Source of the DNA: Ruania suaedae | GTDB lineage: Bacteria; Actinomycetota; Actinomycetes; Actinomycetales; Beutenbergiaceae | DNA length: 64,000 nt | Assembly (NCBI RefSeq): GCF_021049265.1 | Contig: NZ_CP088018.1 | Span: 682,001 to 746,000, forward strand | Direction: 5' to 3' | In this document: piece by piece, positions 32,326-40,737 of the stretch | Position numbering within the stretch: the stretch's first letter is position 1 | Layout of the letters: the number at the start of each line of letters is the position of its first letter | Program-made: the position numbers and the translations under genes | The notes under the pieces: generated by a model | Database searches by the model: none | What the model was told of the DNA's origin: nothing | Seen by the model: the letters and a program-made list of their open reading frames with translations, nothing else

Positions 32326-33729
32326 TCAGAGGTCGACGGCGTCCCGGCGCCAGGACCCGCCGTCCGCCACGACCGTGGCGGCGAGGGGCAGCTGGTGGGA
32401 CGGGCTCTCGAGAATGTGCATGAGGTAGCCGCCGGTGTTGACGAATACGGCGATGTCGTCCCTGCCGACACCCGCGGGAAAGCGGAGTCGGCGGCGCAGC
32501 AGCAGCTCCTCCTCGATGCAGTACGCCCCCACCAGGAAGCCGTCGCCGGGCTCGCTCGGGGGCCTGCCGCCGTCGGGGCGTATCCAGAGCGGGTCGAGCA
32601 GGACGTCGCGAGAGGTGGAGCGCATCTGCGTACGGTTCATGAACAGGCCGACCAGCGGTTCGCCGTCGCTGGTCTGCTTGCGGAACGCCACCCGGGCGAG
32701 GGTGAGGCCGCAGCCGTCGAGCATCGCGCGGCCGGGTTCACAGTGCAGCGCGAGCTCGAGCTCGGCGAGGCCCTCGGCCACGGTTCGGTGCTGGTCCAGG
32801 TGTGAGGTGAGCACCTCGTGCAGCCAGGTTCCGGCGTCGAGTGGCTGCCAGAACGGATACACCTCGGGCGAGGGCCGATCCGCGGTCGGGTCCGTCATCC
32901 CCAGCGTGTCACCGCGCCAGGTGAGGCGGCTGGGCTCGGAGCCCAGCCGGTACCAGAAGTCCCGCCACTGCCGTTCGTCGGCGAGGTACCGCACGGGTAG
33001 TCCGCCACCCATGTCGACGAACCGGACGGGATGCCCCTGAGCGCGCAGGATCGGTACGGTCTTCATCGCCTCCCGCAGCCCGGCCACGCGGTCCGCCACG
33101 GCGTAGCCATGGAGGTGGAAGTGCAGTCCGACGATGTTCAGGTGCCGGGTGTCGACACTGTCCAGGTCGTGCATCCACTGCTGCGCCGGGAGGCCGAAAC
33201 GCGTGGCCGCCACCCCTGGTGCCACGATCGACAGCCGCAACGCCACCCGTGCGGTGAGACCGGAGCGGCCGGCCTCCTCGATGAGGTCGGTGAGTTCGTC
33301 GCGGTTGTCGATGCTGAGGACGGCCCCGCTCTCGAGGGCGGTGGCGAGCAGTCGGCGGTCCTTGACTGCCGCCGAGACGATGATCCGCTCGCACGGCATC
33401 CCCGCACGCAGGCTCTGATCCAGCTCGGTCCACGAGGCGACATCGACCCCGGCGCCCGCCGCCCGTGCCGCATCGATCAGGCCCACCGCCTTGTTCGCCT
33501 TCCGGGCGACGAAGACGCCCAGGTCGACGCCCTGCGCCACCGCGACCTCGTGGAGCCGGCGCACGTGACGCTCGAGCGGTCGGAAGTCGAGCAGGTTCAC
33601 GGGGGAGCCGAACTCCTCCAGCAGCTGCACGCAGCGCTCGGGATCGGCGAGCAGCCGGTCCATCCAGGGCTCGGTCCGTGCCGTCAGCGGAGCGATACCG
33701 TGCACGAGGGCGCGGGGGTCGGAGGTCAT
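32326..33729 (-). CDS. Y4yA-family PLP-dependent decarboxylase-like enzyme
   Basis: Fold-type III PLP enzyme of 467 residues, related to diaminopimelate/ornithine decarboxylases. Lys77 in VFVARKANK should hold PLP. HFHLHGY, DMGGGLPVRY (phosphate-binding Gly loop) and CEPGRAMLDGCG follow, and EEELLLRRRLRFP and GGYLMH finish the C-terminal barrel. The Y4yA type is close to SbnH, which decarboxylates a citryl-diaminopropionate intermediate in staphyloferrin B synthesis. The start ATG overlaps the stop of the FAD gene (ATGA), so it is third in a coupled operon. The substrate is not known. Confidence 0.82.
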   Translation of the reverse strand: MTSDPRALVHGIAPLTARTEPWMDRLLADPERCVQLLEEFGSPVNLLDFRPLERHVRRLHEVAVAQGVDLGVFVARKANKAVGLIDAARAAGAGVDVASWTELDQSLRAGMPCERIIVSAAVKDRRLLATALESGAVLSIDNRDELTDLIEEAGRSGLTARVALRLSIVAPGVAATRFGLPAQQWMHDLDSVDTRHLNIVGLHFHLHGYAVADRVAGLREAMKTVPILRAQGHPVRFVDMGGGLPVRYLADERQWRDFWYRLGSEPSRLTWRGDTLGMTDPTADRPSPEVYPFWQPLDAGTWLHEVLTSHLDQHRTVAEGLAELELALHCEPGRAMLDGCGLTLARVAFRKQTSDGEPLVGLFMNRTQMRSTSRDVLLDPLWIRPDGGRPPSEPGDGFLVGAYCIEEELLLRRRLRFPAGVGRDDIAVFVNTGGYLMHILESPSHQLPLAATVVADGGSWRRDAVDL

Positions 33730-35384
33730 CGGGGTCTCTCCTGGGATGGGCGGTCCGGTCGGTCTGACGTCCGGGCGGGTGGAGTCAGCAGGTCATGGGC
33801 CGTCGCCGCGGCCCATCGCGTGGCGTCGTGGTGAAGATGCCGCTGCAGGGAGTCGTGGTCGACCACCGGTCCCTCGGTGGGCCGTCCCAGAGCGCTCAGC
33901 CCAGCGCTCGTGGTGCCGTCCGCGCGCAGGCAGGTGCCGTCGGGACGGGTCAGCACACCCGTCTCCCCGGGCCGGACCGTCACATGGCCGTCGGCCAGCA
34001 GACCGGCCCACAGCGGTGCTCCGGGCACGAAGCGACCGCCGGGTCGCCACGACCCGACCGGCGCACTCACCCCCGCGGCCCATGGCCGAGCGTGCGGCAG
34101 CACGCCCCCCGGAGCGATGTGGGCGACGATCCCCGGCGGGGACGGCGGCACCCGCTCAATGGTCACGGTGAGCCGACCGACGTCGATGAGTGCGACCAGC
34201 TGCGCCACCAGCTCGGCCGGGGGACCGAACGCCCATCGTTCGAGTGTCGAGGCCCGGCGCCGGAACGTCGTCCATGTCTCCTCCCGCCGATCCTGGCGCT
34301 CGAGGGAGGCGAGCAGATCCGGGTACGCAGCCGCCCACGCCCGGCCCAGCCACCAGGCGGGATCGGCGTCCGGCTCACCGGTCGCGCGGCGAAGGTCCTC
34401 CCGCCAGCGTCCGGCGACGGCGGCGGAGTCGGCGAGTGCGGGTGGGGCGTCGAGCCAGGCCCTCGCCGCGGCCACGTCGAGTTCGACGTCGTGGGCCGCC
34501 GCGGCACGCCGTGCCGCCTCGAGGAGCGTGTCCCACCATCGCTCGCCGAGAGGATCGGTGGACCAGCGCCGGCGCAGCGTGGCGACCGCGGCGAGCATCG
34601 CCCGCGACGGCTCGACGGGTTTGGGGAGCATCATCCGGCCGGACCGGGAGGAGAGGACGATCCGGTCGGGCTCGCGACCCGACGCCCGGTAGCGCGGCAC
34701 GGCGGCGAGGTCGGCACGCCGGTCCCACGTCCCGCCCCGGCCGGCGGTGAGGCACATGACGGCGTCGAACGCCGTCAGCGCCGCTCCTTCGACGAGGACC
34801 GTCCGGCCCGCAGCAGTGCTGGGCTCACCCGCCACCAGGCGGGCGTAGTCGAACGGCGCCGACTCACGGTGCCCGGTGCACAGCAGCACCCGGGAGGCCG
34901 CGAGCGTCGCCCGCTGCGCCGGCGCCTCGCCCTCGATCCGGCAGCTCCAGCCGTCCGGCCCGGGGCTGACACCGACGGCCGTGGCGCGCGCATGCTCCAA
35001 CGTGAACCACGGCGACGACCTCAGACGCTCCCACACCCACCGCAGGTAGCGCCCGACACGGGAGCGGGAGGGGTAGCGATCACAGGCGGTCCCCAGCTGG
35101 TGGTGGTGCCATTGTCGAAGGTCCCACGGCACCGACGGGCACCGCAGGTCCACGATGCCGGCCGAGACATTCATCCGCAGGGCTGGGGGCTGATCGACGC
35201 GCCACACGGCGCCCGCGCCGGGGTCCTCAGGGTCGACGGCGACCACGCGGACGGGTGCTCGATGCCGACGTCGGTCCGGTGTCGTCTCCAGCGCGATCTC
35301 GAGGTCGGCGAGTGCACGCAGCATCTGCGGGCCTGCACCGACGGCGAGGATGTCGGCGTTGCCGGCGGCGGCATCCGTGCTCAC
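33726..35384 (-). CDS. FAD/NAD(P)-binding protein, operon partner
   Basis: Protein of 552 residues with an N-terminal dinucleotide fold: ADILAVGAGPQMLRALADLEIAL (~10-32), followed by VWRVDQPPALRMNVSAGIVDLRC, a pattern of the FAD-NAD(P)-binding (NAD_binding_9) family, and GVLPHARPWAAG near the C-terminus. A conserved GHRES occurs after a strand around 175. GTG 35384 overlaps the stop of the SbnA-like gene (GTGA) and its own stop overlaps the next ATG, so all three are translationally coupled. In staphyloferrin B synthesis an NAD enzyme (SbnB) sits at this step; this flavoprotein could replace it. That is inference. Confidence 0.75.
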   Translation of the reverse strand: MSTDAAAGNADILAVGAGPQMLRALADLEIALETTPDRRRHRAPVRVVAVDPEDPGAGAVWRVDQPPALRMNVSAGIVDLRCPSVPWDLRQWHHHQLGTACDRYPSRSRVGRYLRWVWERLRSSPWFTLEHARATAVGVSPGPDGWSCRIEGEAPAQRATLAASRVLLCTGHRESAPFDYARLVAGEPSTAAGRTVLVEGAALTAFDAVMCLTAGRGGTWDRRADLAAVPRYRASGREPDRIVLSSRSGRMMLPKPVEPSRAMLAAVATLRRRWSTDPLGERWWDTLLEAARRAAAAHDVELDVAAARAWLDAPPALADSAAVAGRWREDLRRATGEPDADPAWWLGRAWAAAYPDLLASLERQDRREETWTTFRRRASTLERWAFGPPAELVAQLVALIDVGRLTVTIERVPPSPPGIVAHIAPGGVLPHARPWAAGVSAPVGSWRPGGRFVPGAPLWAGLLADGHVTVRPGETGVLTRPDGTCLRADGTTSAGLSALGRPTEGPVVDHDSLQRHLHHDATRWAAATAHDLLTPPARTSDRPDRPSQERPR

Positions 35385-36433
35385 GCCGCTGAGGAGCCGA
35401 ACGGATTCGGTGCACCGGCCGCCAGCGCCTCCAGCGGGCCGGTGCCGAAGGTGTCCGCCACCCACTCGTCGTCGTAGACGGTGGGGAGGTAGGGGACACC
35501 GGAATCATGGACGATGACAGCGACACGGGCGTCGTCGGACAGGCGGGCCAGATCACGGCCGAGGGCGGCCACGATGGCCCCGGTGGAGGCGCCGGCCAGG
35601 ATTCCCTCACGGCGCGCCAGCAGCCGGCACCCCAGCACCATGTCGCTCTCGGGGATGCGATGGAGGACGTCGGGACGAGCCGAGCCCGACAGCGCGGTCT
35701 CGACGCCGGCACCAAGTCCCGGGAGCTGACGCTCCGCCGGGGTACCGCCGAACAAGGCCGATCCCTCGGCGTCCACCGCCACGAGCTCGACGTCGTGCCC
35801 ATCGGCGGCGATAGCCTGCTGGAGCCCGAGCAGCGTGCCCGAGGTGCTTGTCGCTGCGTAGAGGTGGGTGGGCGGCCGGCCGAGGTCGGCGACGATCTCC
35901 GGGTAGGTCGAGGCGGCGTGGACCGCCGGGCTGTCGGCGTTGCCGTACTGGTCGGTGGTCACCGCCCCCGGGATGGCGTCGAGGAGCTCACGGACACGCC
36001 GGAGCCGGGCGGCGAGCCGATTGCCGTCGGGCGGGGTCGGGACGCGTTCGAGCGTGGCGCCGTAGGCCTGCATCGCGCGGCACGCAGCGACATTGGCGCG
36101 TTCGTCCACGACGGCGACGAAGACGAATCCGGAGATCGCGCACAAGCGGGCGAGTGCGACACCGAGGTTGCCGGACGTCGACTCCACGACCGTGCCGCCC
36201 GGCGAGAGGTGGCCGTCCCGGACCAGGCCCGCCAGCAGGGCGACGGCCGTTCGCTCCTTGATGCTGCCCGAGAGCTGCAGGCTGTCCAGCTTCCCGTGGA
36301 TCACGGGTGCGGACCGTGGGAAGAGGCGGTCGAGCCGGGTCATCGGCGTGGCCCGGAAGGACCGGTGCGGCCACTCGTCCGAAGGCCTCCCCGTCGAGCC
36401 GAATGCCACGTCCAGGTCCACGCCCGTCCTCAC
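35381..36433 (-). CDS. SbnA/cysteine synthase-like PLP enzyme
   Basis: Fold-type II PLP enzyme of 350 residues. The PLP lysine is Lys59 in LQLSGSIKERTA, the substrate-binding loop is ESTSGNLGVALA, and the phosphate-binding loop is ATSTSGTLLG. The LSGSIKE form is closer to SbnA (which joins O-phosphoserine and glutamate toward diaminopropionate) than to ordinary cysteine synthases (PGSSVKDR). It heads the three-gene operon. GTG 36433 is the start that precedes the first domain, with only a weak ribosome site. Whether the product is a diaminopropionate precursor is an inference from neighbours. Confidence 0.78.
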   Translation of the reverse strand: MRTGVDLDVAFGSTGRPSDEWPHRSFRATPMTRLDRLFPRSAPVIHGKLDSLQLSGSIKERTAVALLAGLVRDGHLSPGGTVVESTSGNLGVALARLCAISGFVFVAVVDERANVAACRAMQAYGATLERVPTPPDGNRLAARLRRVRELLDAIPGAVTTDQYGNADSPAVHAASTYPEIVADLGRPPTHLYAATSTSGTLLGLQQAIAADGHDVELVAVDAEGSALFGGTPAERQLPGLGAGVETALSGSARPDVLHRIPESDMVLGCRLLARREGILAGASTGAIVAALGRDLARLSDDARVAVIVHDSGVPYLPTVYDDEWVADTFGTGPLEALAAGAPNPFGSSAA

Positions 36434-36581
36434 CGGCGCCGGGTCGGGTGGACGCCTGTGACGAGGCTAACCGAGTCCTCCGGAATCGGCGCTCCGGCCG
36501 ATGATCACCGTGAGGAAGGGTGTGGTTTCCCACCGCCAGGGCTGCTCCGGCATGGGGCCCCGACGCGACAGCGGGAGGGCG

Positions 36582-37079
36582 TCACCATCCCATCGATCCC
36601 GGCTCACCCTTGAAGGGCCCCGCCACCGAGGACGTGACCCAGCCGCCGTAGAACTGGCCCGGCTGTGGTCGGACGACTTCCCCGGCCACGGTGCACTCGT
36701 CCATCCCCTGGGCGTAGACGGCGACGCGGTCGGCGAGTGCCTCGTAGCCGGGGTTCGGGCGGGGATAGGTCCAGGCCGCGGCGAGGCGGGTCTGCCCGCC
36801 GCCGTGCACGTCGAAGTAGCGGGCTGCGCCCTTGAACTCGCAGAACGACGAGCCCTCGCCGGCTGTCAGCACACCTTCGCCGAACGCGCTGATCGGCAGG
36901 TAGTACACCGGCGGATGGCTGGTCTCGAGCGCGCTCACCGCATCCTGCGTGGTGGCGATCAGTTCGCCACCGAGGGTGATCGTGACGAGACCGTCGACGC
37001 CTCGCACGCGCGGCGGGCGCGGATAATCCCAGACGCTCTCCTGCCCGGGGCCGACCGGATCGGGCCGTGGATGTCTCAT
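36582..37079 (-). CDS. DUF427 domain protein
   Basis: Protein of 165 residues. The core runs VWDYPRPPRVRG, LGGELIATTQDAVSALETSHPPVYYLP and SSFCEFKGAARYFDV, then AAWTYPRPNPGYEALADRVAVYAQGMDECTVAGEVVRPQPGQFYGGWV. This is the standard DUF427 pattern with the conserved SHPPVYY and FCEFKG motifs. The molecular function of the family is not established. Start ATG 37079 lies six bases after TAGCCT (37086-37091 on the complement). No operon partner. Confidence 0.88.
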   Translation of the reverse strand: MRHPRPDPVGPGQESVWDYPRPPRVRGVDGLVTITLGGELIATTQDAVSALETSHPPVYYLPISAFGEGVLTAGEGSSFCEFKGAARYFDVHGGGQTRLAAAWTYPRPNPGYEALADRVAVYAQGMDECTVAGEVVRPQPGQFYGGWVTSSVAGPFKGEPGSMGW

Positions 37080-37104
37080 GCGGTCAGGCTAGCCCGCCGG
37101 CCCC

Positions 37105-37977
37105 TCACGCGCCCTCGGCCACCTCGGGTGCGGCCAGCACCAGCAGCAGGACGCAGACCGCCGCCACCGCCATGCTCAGCGAGAACGGCATCCGGCTGCG
37201 TGGTCGCGTGCGCGCCACGACGCCCGCGGCCACCGCCAGCACCAGGGCCACACCGGCTCCGCCCCACACCAGCGCTCCGGGCTGCCGGTCCGGGCCGAGC
37301 ACCACGACCGCCGTGGCAGTGACCAGCACCACCGGCGCCAGCAGCCGCGATGCCGCCGGCCCGATCCGGTGCGGCAGGCCCCGCACCCCCGTGCGGCGAT
37401 CATCCTCCAGGTCGGGCAGGGTGTTGGCGACGTGCGCACCCACGCCGAGCAACGCCGTCGCCCCGATCGCCCACGGGGCGGTGCCGGCCGGAGGCAGGCA
37501 CGCGAGCACCACGAACATCGGCAGCAGACCGAAGGAGAGCGCATACGGCAGCCACGACAGCGGCGTCGACTTCAGCAGTAGGTTGTAGCTCCAGGCGCTG
37601 GCCACCGCGGCCAGATGCACCGCGCCCGGTACCCACCCGGTCGCCAGCGAGAGCACCACGCACGCCAGCAGCGCCGCCAGTGCGCACCGCCGGAGCACGG
37701 TCACCGAGACCGCACCGGTGACCACGGGCTTGTCCGGGCGCGCAGTGACCCGGTCGCGGCCGGCGTCGATCCAGTCGTTGGACCAGCCCACCGAGAGCTG
37801 GCCGGCCAGGACGGCCAGCGTCACCAGCACGACGGCGCCCGCCGAGGCCCCGATCCCCACGGCGAACGCGGTGGCGAGCAGGGTGACCAGCACCACCGGG
37901 CCGGGGTGGCTGGCTGCGAGCAACCCGGCCCAGCGAGGCCGGCGGGTGGCGTCATCGCAGTGCGTGCTCGGTTCCAC
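37105..37977 (-). CDS. UbiA-family prenyltransferase
   Basis: Membrane prenyltransferase of 290 residues with seven to nine helices. Both Asp-rich motifs are present: NDWIDAGRD (~67-75) for Mg-diphosphate binding and DLEDDRRTG (~190-198). The family attaches isoprenoid chains to aromatic acceptors or joins prenyl groups to sugars. It diverges from a type III polyketide synthase across only 17 bp between start codons, so prenylation of, or alongside, the polyketide-derived phenol is the likely role. Start is GTG 37977. Confidence 0.85.
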   Translation of the reverse strand: MEPSTHCDDATRRPRWAGLLAASHPGPVVLVTLLATAFAVGIGASAGAVVLVTLAVLAGQLSVGWSNDWIDAGRDRVTARPDKPVVTGAVSVTVLRRCALAALLACVVLSLATGWVPGAVHLAAVASAWSYNLLLKSTPLSWLPYALSFGLLPMFVVLACLPPAGTAPWAIGATALLGVGAHVANTLPDLEDDRRTGVRGLPHRIGPAASRLLAPVVLVTATAVVVLGPDRQPGALVWGGAGVALVLAVAAGVVARTRPRSRMPFSLSMAVAAVCVLLLVLAAPEVAEGA

Positions 37978-37997
37978 GATGACACGATGTCACGATG
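37975..37997. promoter_or_regulatory. Shared divergent promoter with 8-bp tandem repeats
   Basis: Three copies of CACGATG occur at 37975, 37983 and 37991, exactly 8 bp apart. The last overlaps the PKS ATG and the first overlaps the UbiA GTG. On the forward strand CACGAT (37983-37988) is six bases before ATG 37995; on the reverse strand CATCGT (37989-37984) is six bases before GTG 37977. Both would serve as -10 boxes for leaderless messages, so the two promoters occupy the same DNA. The repeat is certain, the promoter role inferred. Confidence 0.6.
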
Positions 37998-39071
37998 GTG
38001 CACCTGCTGGCCGTCGGCCGCGCTCTTCCCGGCGATCCGCATCCGCAGCAGGAGATCACCGACGCGATCGGCTCGATGCTGACCGGGGATCCGGTCCGCC
38101 TGCGCGCCCTGCACCGCCTGCACGCCGCGACGGGGGTGCGCAGCAGGCACCTCGCGCTGCCCCTCGAGGAGTACGGCTCGCTCACCTCCTTCGGCCAGGC
38201 CAACGACGCCTTCATCCGCGAGGGCACCGCACTGGCCGAGCAGGCCTGCCGGGCGGCGCTGGACGCGGCGCACCTGGAACCCGCCGCGTGCGACGTCCTC
38301 GTGTCCACCTCGGTGACCGGCATCGCCGTACCCTCGATCGACGTCGGGCTCGTCGCCACCCTCGGACTGCGATCGGACCTGCGCCGCATGCCCTCCTTCG
38401 GGCTGGGGTGCGCCGGCGGCGCCGCCTCCCTCGCGCAGCTGCGCGACTACCTCCTCGGCCACCCCGGCCACGCCGGCATGCTGGTCTCGGTGGAGCTGTG
38501 CTCGCTGACCATCCAGCGCGGCGACGATTCCACCGCGAACCTGGTCGCGAGCGGACTCTTCGGCGATGGCGCCGCCGCCGTGGTGATGGTGGGCGACGAG
38601 CACCCGATGGCCGGTGCGCCGGAGAGCATCGAGGTGGTCGATGCCGCGAGCGCGCTCTACCCCGGCACCACCGAGCAGCTCGGCTGGCGCATCAGCGAGA
38701 CCGGGTTCTCCATCCTGCTCTCCCCGGGCCTGCCGGACTCCGTCGCCAAGCACCTCGCCGGTGACGTCGACGCCCTGCTCACCATGCACGGGCTGACGCG
38801 CGCCGACGTCGCAGCCTGGGTGGTGCACGCCGGTGGCCCGCGGATCTTCGACGCGGTCGGTGACGCCCTCGACCTGGCCGACGGCGAGCTCGACCTCAGC
38901 CGGGCGTCGCTGGCGGCGGTGGGCAACCTCTCCTCCTCCTCGGTGCTGCACGTGCTCGCCGACACCCTCGAACGCGGCCGGCCCGGGCCGGGTGACTACG
39001 CTGTGCTCATGGCTTTCGGCCCCGGTGTCACCGCCGAGCTCGTGCTGCTGCGACGCCCGGAGCGAGGGTGA
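37995..39071 (+). CDS. Type III polyketide synthase (SrsA-like)
   Basis: Chalcone/stilbene-synthase fold enzyme of 358 residues. The catalytic triad is in place: Cys139 in GLGCAGGA, His278 in VVHAGGPRI, Asn311 in GNLSSSSV. It should extend an acyl-CoA starter with malonyl units and cyclise to an alkylresorcinol or pyrone. The downstream isoprenylcysteine-type methyltransferase and flavoprotein reproduce the srsA-srsB-srsC order of Streptomyces griseus phenolic-lipid synthesis, whose products enter the membrane and give penicillin resistance. GTGA overlap joins it to the next gene. ATG 37995 or GTG 37998 may start it. Confidence 0.9.
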   Translation: MVHLLAVGRALPGDPHPQQEITDAIGSMLTGDPVRLRALHRLHAATGVRSRHLALPLEEYGSLTSFGQANDAFIREGTALAEQACRAALDAAHLEPAACDVLVSTSVTGIAVPSIDVGLVATLGLRSDLRRMPSFGLGCAGGAASLAQLRDYLLGHPGHAGMLVSVELCSLTIQRGDDSTANLVASGLFGDGAAAVVMVGDEHPMAGAPESIEVVDAASALYPGTTEQLGWRISETGFSILLSPGLPDSVAKHLAGDVDALLTMHGLTRADVAAWVVHAGGPRIFDAVGDALDLADGELDLSRASLAAVGNLSSSSVLHVLADTLERGRPGPGDYAVLMAFGPGVTAELVLLRRPERG

Positions 39072-39604
39072 ACCCGATGATGGCGATCTTCGTCGCCGTC
39101 ATCGCCGCCACTGCGTTGGAGCGGGTGCTCGAACTCATCGTCTCGGCCCGGAACGCGCGATGGGCGTTCGACCGCGGTGGCGTGGAGTCCGGGCGCGGGC
39201 ACTTCCCGGCCATGGTGGCCCTGCACACCGCGCTGCTGATCGGCGCCGTGGCGGAGGTGTGGATCGCCGACCGGCCCTTCCTCCCCGCCCTCGGCTGGGC
39301 GGCGCTCGCGGCCGTGGTGGCCGGCCAGACGCTGCGGTGGTGGTGCATCACCAGCCTGGGCCCGCGGTGGAATACCCGGATCATCGTGGTGCCGGACCTG
39401 CCGCTAATCACCCGCGGCCCCTACCGCTGGTTCAGTCACCCTAATTACGTGGCCGTCGTCCTCGAGGGGATCGCCCTGCCGCTCGTGCACACCGCCTGGG
39501 TCACTGCGATCGCCTTCACCGTGCTCAACGCGATCCTGCTGCTCGGTTTCCGGATCCCCGCCGAGGAGCGGGCACTGGCAGGCCCGGCCGGTCACCGGCC
39601 GTGA
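39068..39604 (+). CDS. Isoprenylcysteine-type (ICMT) methyltransferase, SrsB-like
   Basis: Membrane methyltransferase of 178 residues with about four helices. It has the characteristic ICMT C-terminal motif RGPYRWFSHPNYVAVVLEGIALPL and, near the end, RIPAEERAL, which bind S-adenosylmethionine. In the SrsA-B-C pathway this protein O-methylates the alkylresorcinol/hydroquinone. It starts with GTG overlapping the PKS stop and its own stop overlaps the next GTG, so the three genes are translated together. ATG 39077 is an alternative start. Confidence 0.85.
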   Translation: MNPMMAIFVAVIAATALERVLELIVSARNARWAFDRGGVESGRGHFPAMVALHTALLIGAVAEVWIADRPFLPALGWAALAAVVAGQTLRWWCITSLGPRWNTRIIVVPDLPLITRGPYRWFSHPNYVAVVLEGIALPLVHTAWVTAIAFTVLNAILLLGFRIPAEERALAGPAGHRP

Positions 39605-40638
39605 CCGGGCCGCAGGAGCGCACCGACGTCCTGATCATGGGAGGCGGGCCGGTCGGCCTGGCCGCCGCGATCGAGGCCCGCCGCGCCGGGTGGGAGGTGA
39701 TCGTGCTCGAACCGCGGACCGGGCCCATCGACAAGGCGTGCGGGGAGGGTCTGATGCCCGGCGCGCTCGCCGGCCTGCGCCGGCTGGGCGTGGACCCCGC
39801 GGGCCATGTGCTGGCCGGCATCAGCTATCGCGACGGCCGCCGGGTCGTCGACCACCGGTTCCGGACGGGACCGGGCCGCGGGGTGCGGCGCACCACCCTG
39901 CACGCGGCGATGCGGGAACGGGCCACCGAGCTGGGCGTGCAGATCCGCTCCACGAAGGCCGAGAGCATCGAGCAGGACAGCCAGAGTGTGCGCGCCGCCG
40001 GTGTCTCGGCCCGGTGGCTGCTGGCGTGCGACGGCCTGCACTCGACGGCCCGCCGGCTCTGCGGGCTCGAGATCGCCGGCACCGGAGACCGCCGGTTCGG
40101 GCTGCGCCGCCACTTCCGCGTGCGCCCGTGGAGCGATCTGGTCGAGGTGCACTGGGGCGCCGGCGTGGAGGCCTACGTGACGCCGGTGGCCGAGGACGTC
40201 GTCGGGGTTGCGCTGCTCGGGGGCCGGGGCATGGACTTCGACGCCAGGGTGGGCGAGATCGACGAGCTCGCCGGCAGGCTGTCCGCCGCCGAGCCGCTCG
40301 GCGCGGTGCGGGGGGCGGGGCCGCTACGCCAACGCTCCCGACGGCGGGTGGCCGGCCGGGTCCGCCTGGTCGGGGACGCCTCCGGTTACGTGGACGCCCT
40401 CACGGGCGAGGGCCTCAGCGTCGGGCTCGCGCAGGCGCGGGTAGCGGTGGACACCCTCGACGCCGGCCCGCAGGCCTACGAGCAGGCCTGGGCCCGCGCG
40501 ACCCGGGATTATCGCGTGCTCACCGGGGGCCTCGTGCGTTGGGCGACCTCGCCCGCGCGGCCCGCGATCGTGCCGGTGGCGGCCGCCCTCCCGGGTCTCT
40601 ACGGGGCGATCGTGGAGCGGCTCGCCCACCGAGCATGA
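39601..40638 (+). CDS. FAD-dependent hydroxylase (SrsC-like)
   Basis: Flavoprotein monooxygenase of 345 residues. Dinucleotide fold TDVLIMGGGPVGLAAAIEARRAG is at the start, the mid DG motif is RWLLACDGLHSTARRL (~140-152) and the second FAD motif is RVRLVGDASGYVDALTGEGLSVGLAQA (~255-280). The pattern fits aromatic hydroxylases and geranylgeranyl reductases. With PKS and ICMT genes upstream, ring hydroxylation of the phenolic lipid to a hydroquinone is the best reading. GTG 39601 overlaps the previous stop (GTGA). The last ~50 residues form a membrane-associated helix. Confidence 0.82.
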   Translation: MTGPQERTDVLIMGGGPVGLAAAIEARRAGWEVIVLEPRTGPIDKACGEGLMPGALAGLRRLGVDPAGHVLAGISYRDGRRVVDHRFRTGPGRGVRRTTLHAAMRERATELGVQIRSTKAESIEQDSQSVRAAGVSARWLLACDGLHSTARRLCGLEIAGTGDRRFGLRRHFRVRPWSDLVEVHWGAGVEAYVTPVAEDVVGVALLGGRGMDFDARVGEIDELAGRLSAAEPLGAVRGAGPLRQRSRRRVAGRVRLVGDASGYVDALTGEGLSVGLAQARVAVDTLDAGPQAYEQAWARATRDYRVLTGGLVRWATSPARPAIVPVAAALPGLYGAIVERLAHRA

Positions 40639-40650
40639 AATACGCTTTCA
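40636..40650. promoter_or_regulatory. Operator-like palindrome TGAAA-N5-TTTCA (site 1)
   Basis: TGAAATACGCTTTCA lies six bases upstream of a -35 box for the surface-protein gene at 40738. The same GAAA-N5-TTTC architecture is found before the RpiR gene and the 51336 gene. RpiR proteins of the MurR type bind such AT-rich palindromes, and an rpiR gene lies convergent to this transcription unit. Confidence 0.6.
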
Positions 40651-40655
40651 GGCTA

Positions 40656-40685
40656 TTGACACTTCAGTGGAAGTCTCACTAACGT
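40656..40685 (+). promoter_or_regulatory. Consensus-like promoter for the LPxTG gene
   Basis: TTGACA (40656-40661) and TAACGT (40680-40685) are separated by 18 bp. The ~45-base leader ends with GAGGAGAAAG just before ATG 40738. Unlike most genes here, this message has a leader and a good ribosome site. Confidence 0.7.
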
Positions 40686-40737
40686 CGGGGCACACGGTGG
40701 CAGCGATGCCGCGAGCCCATGCACAGAGGAGAAAGTC

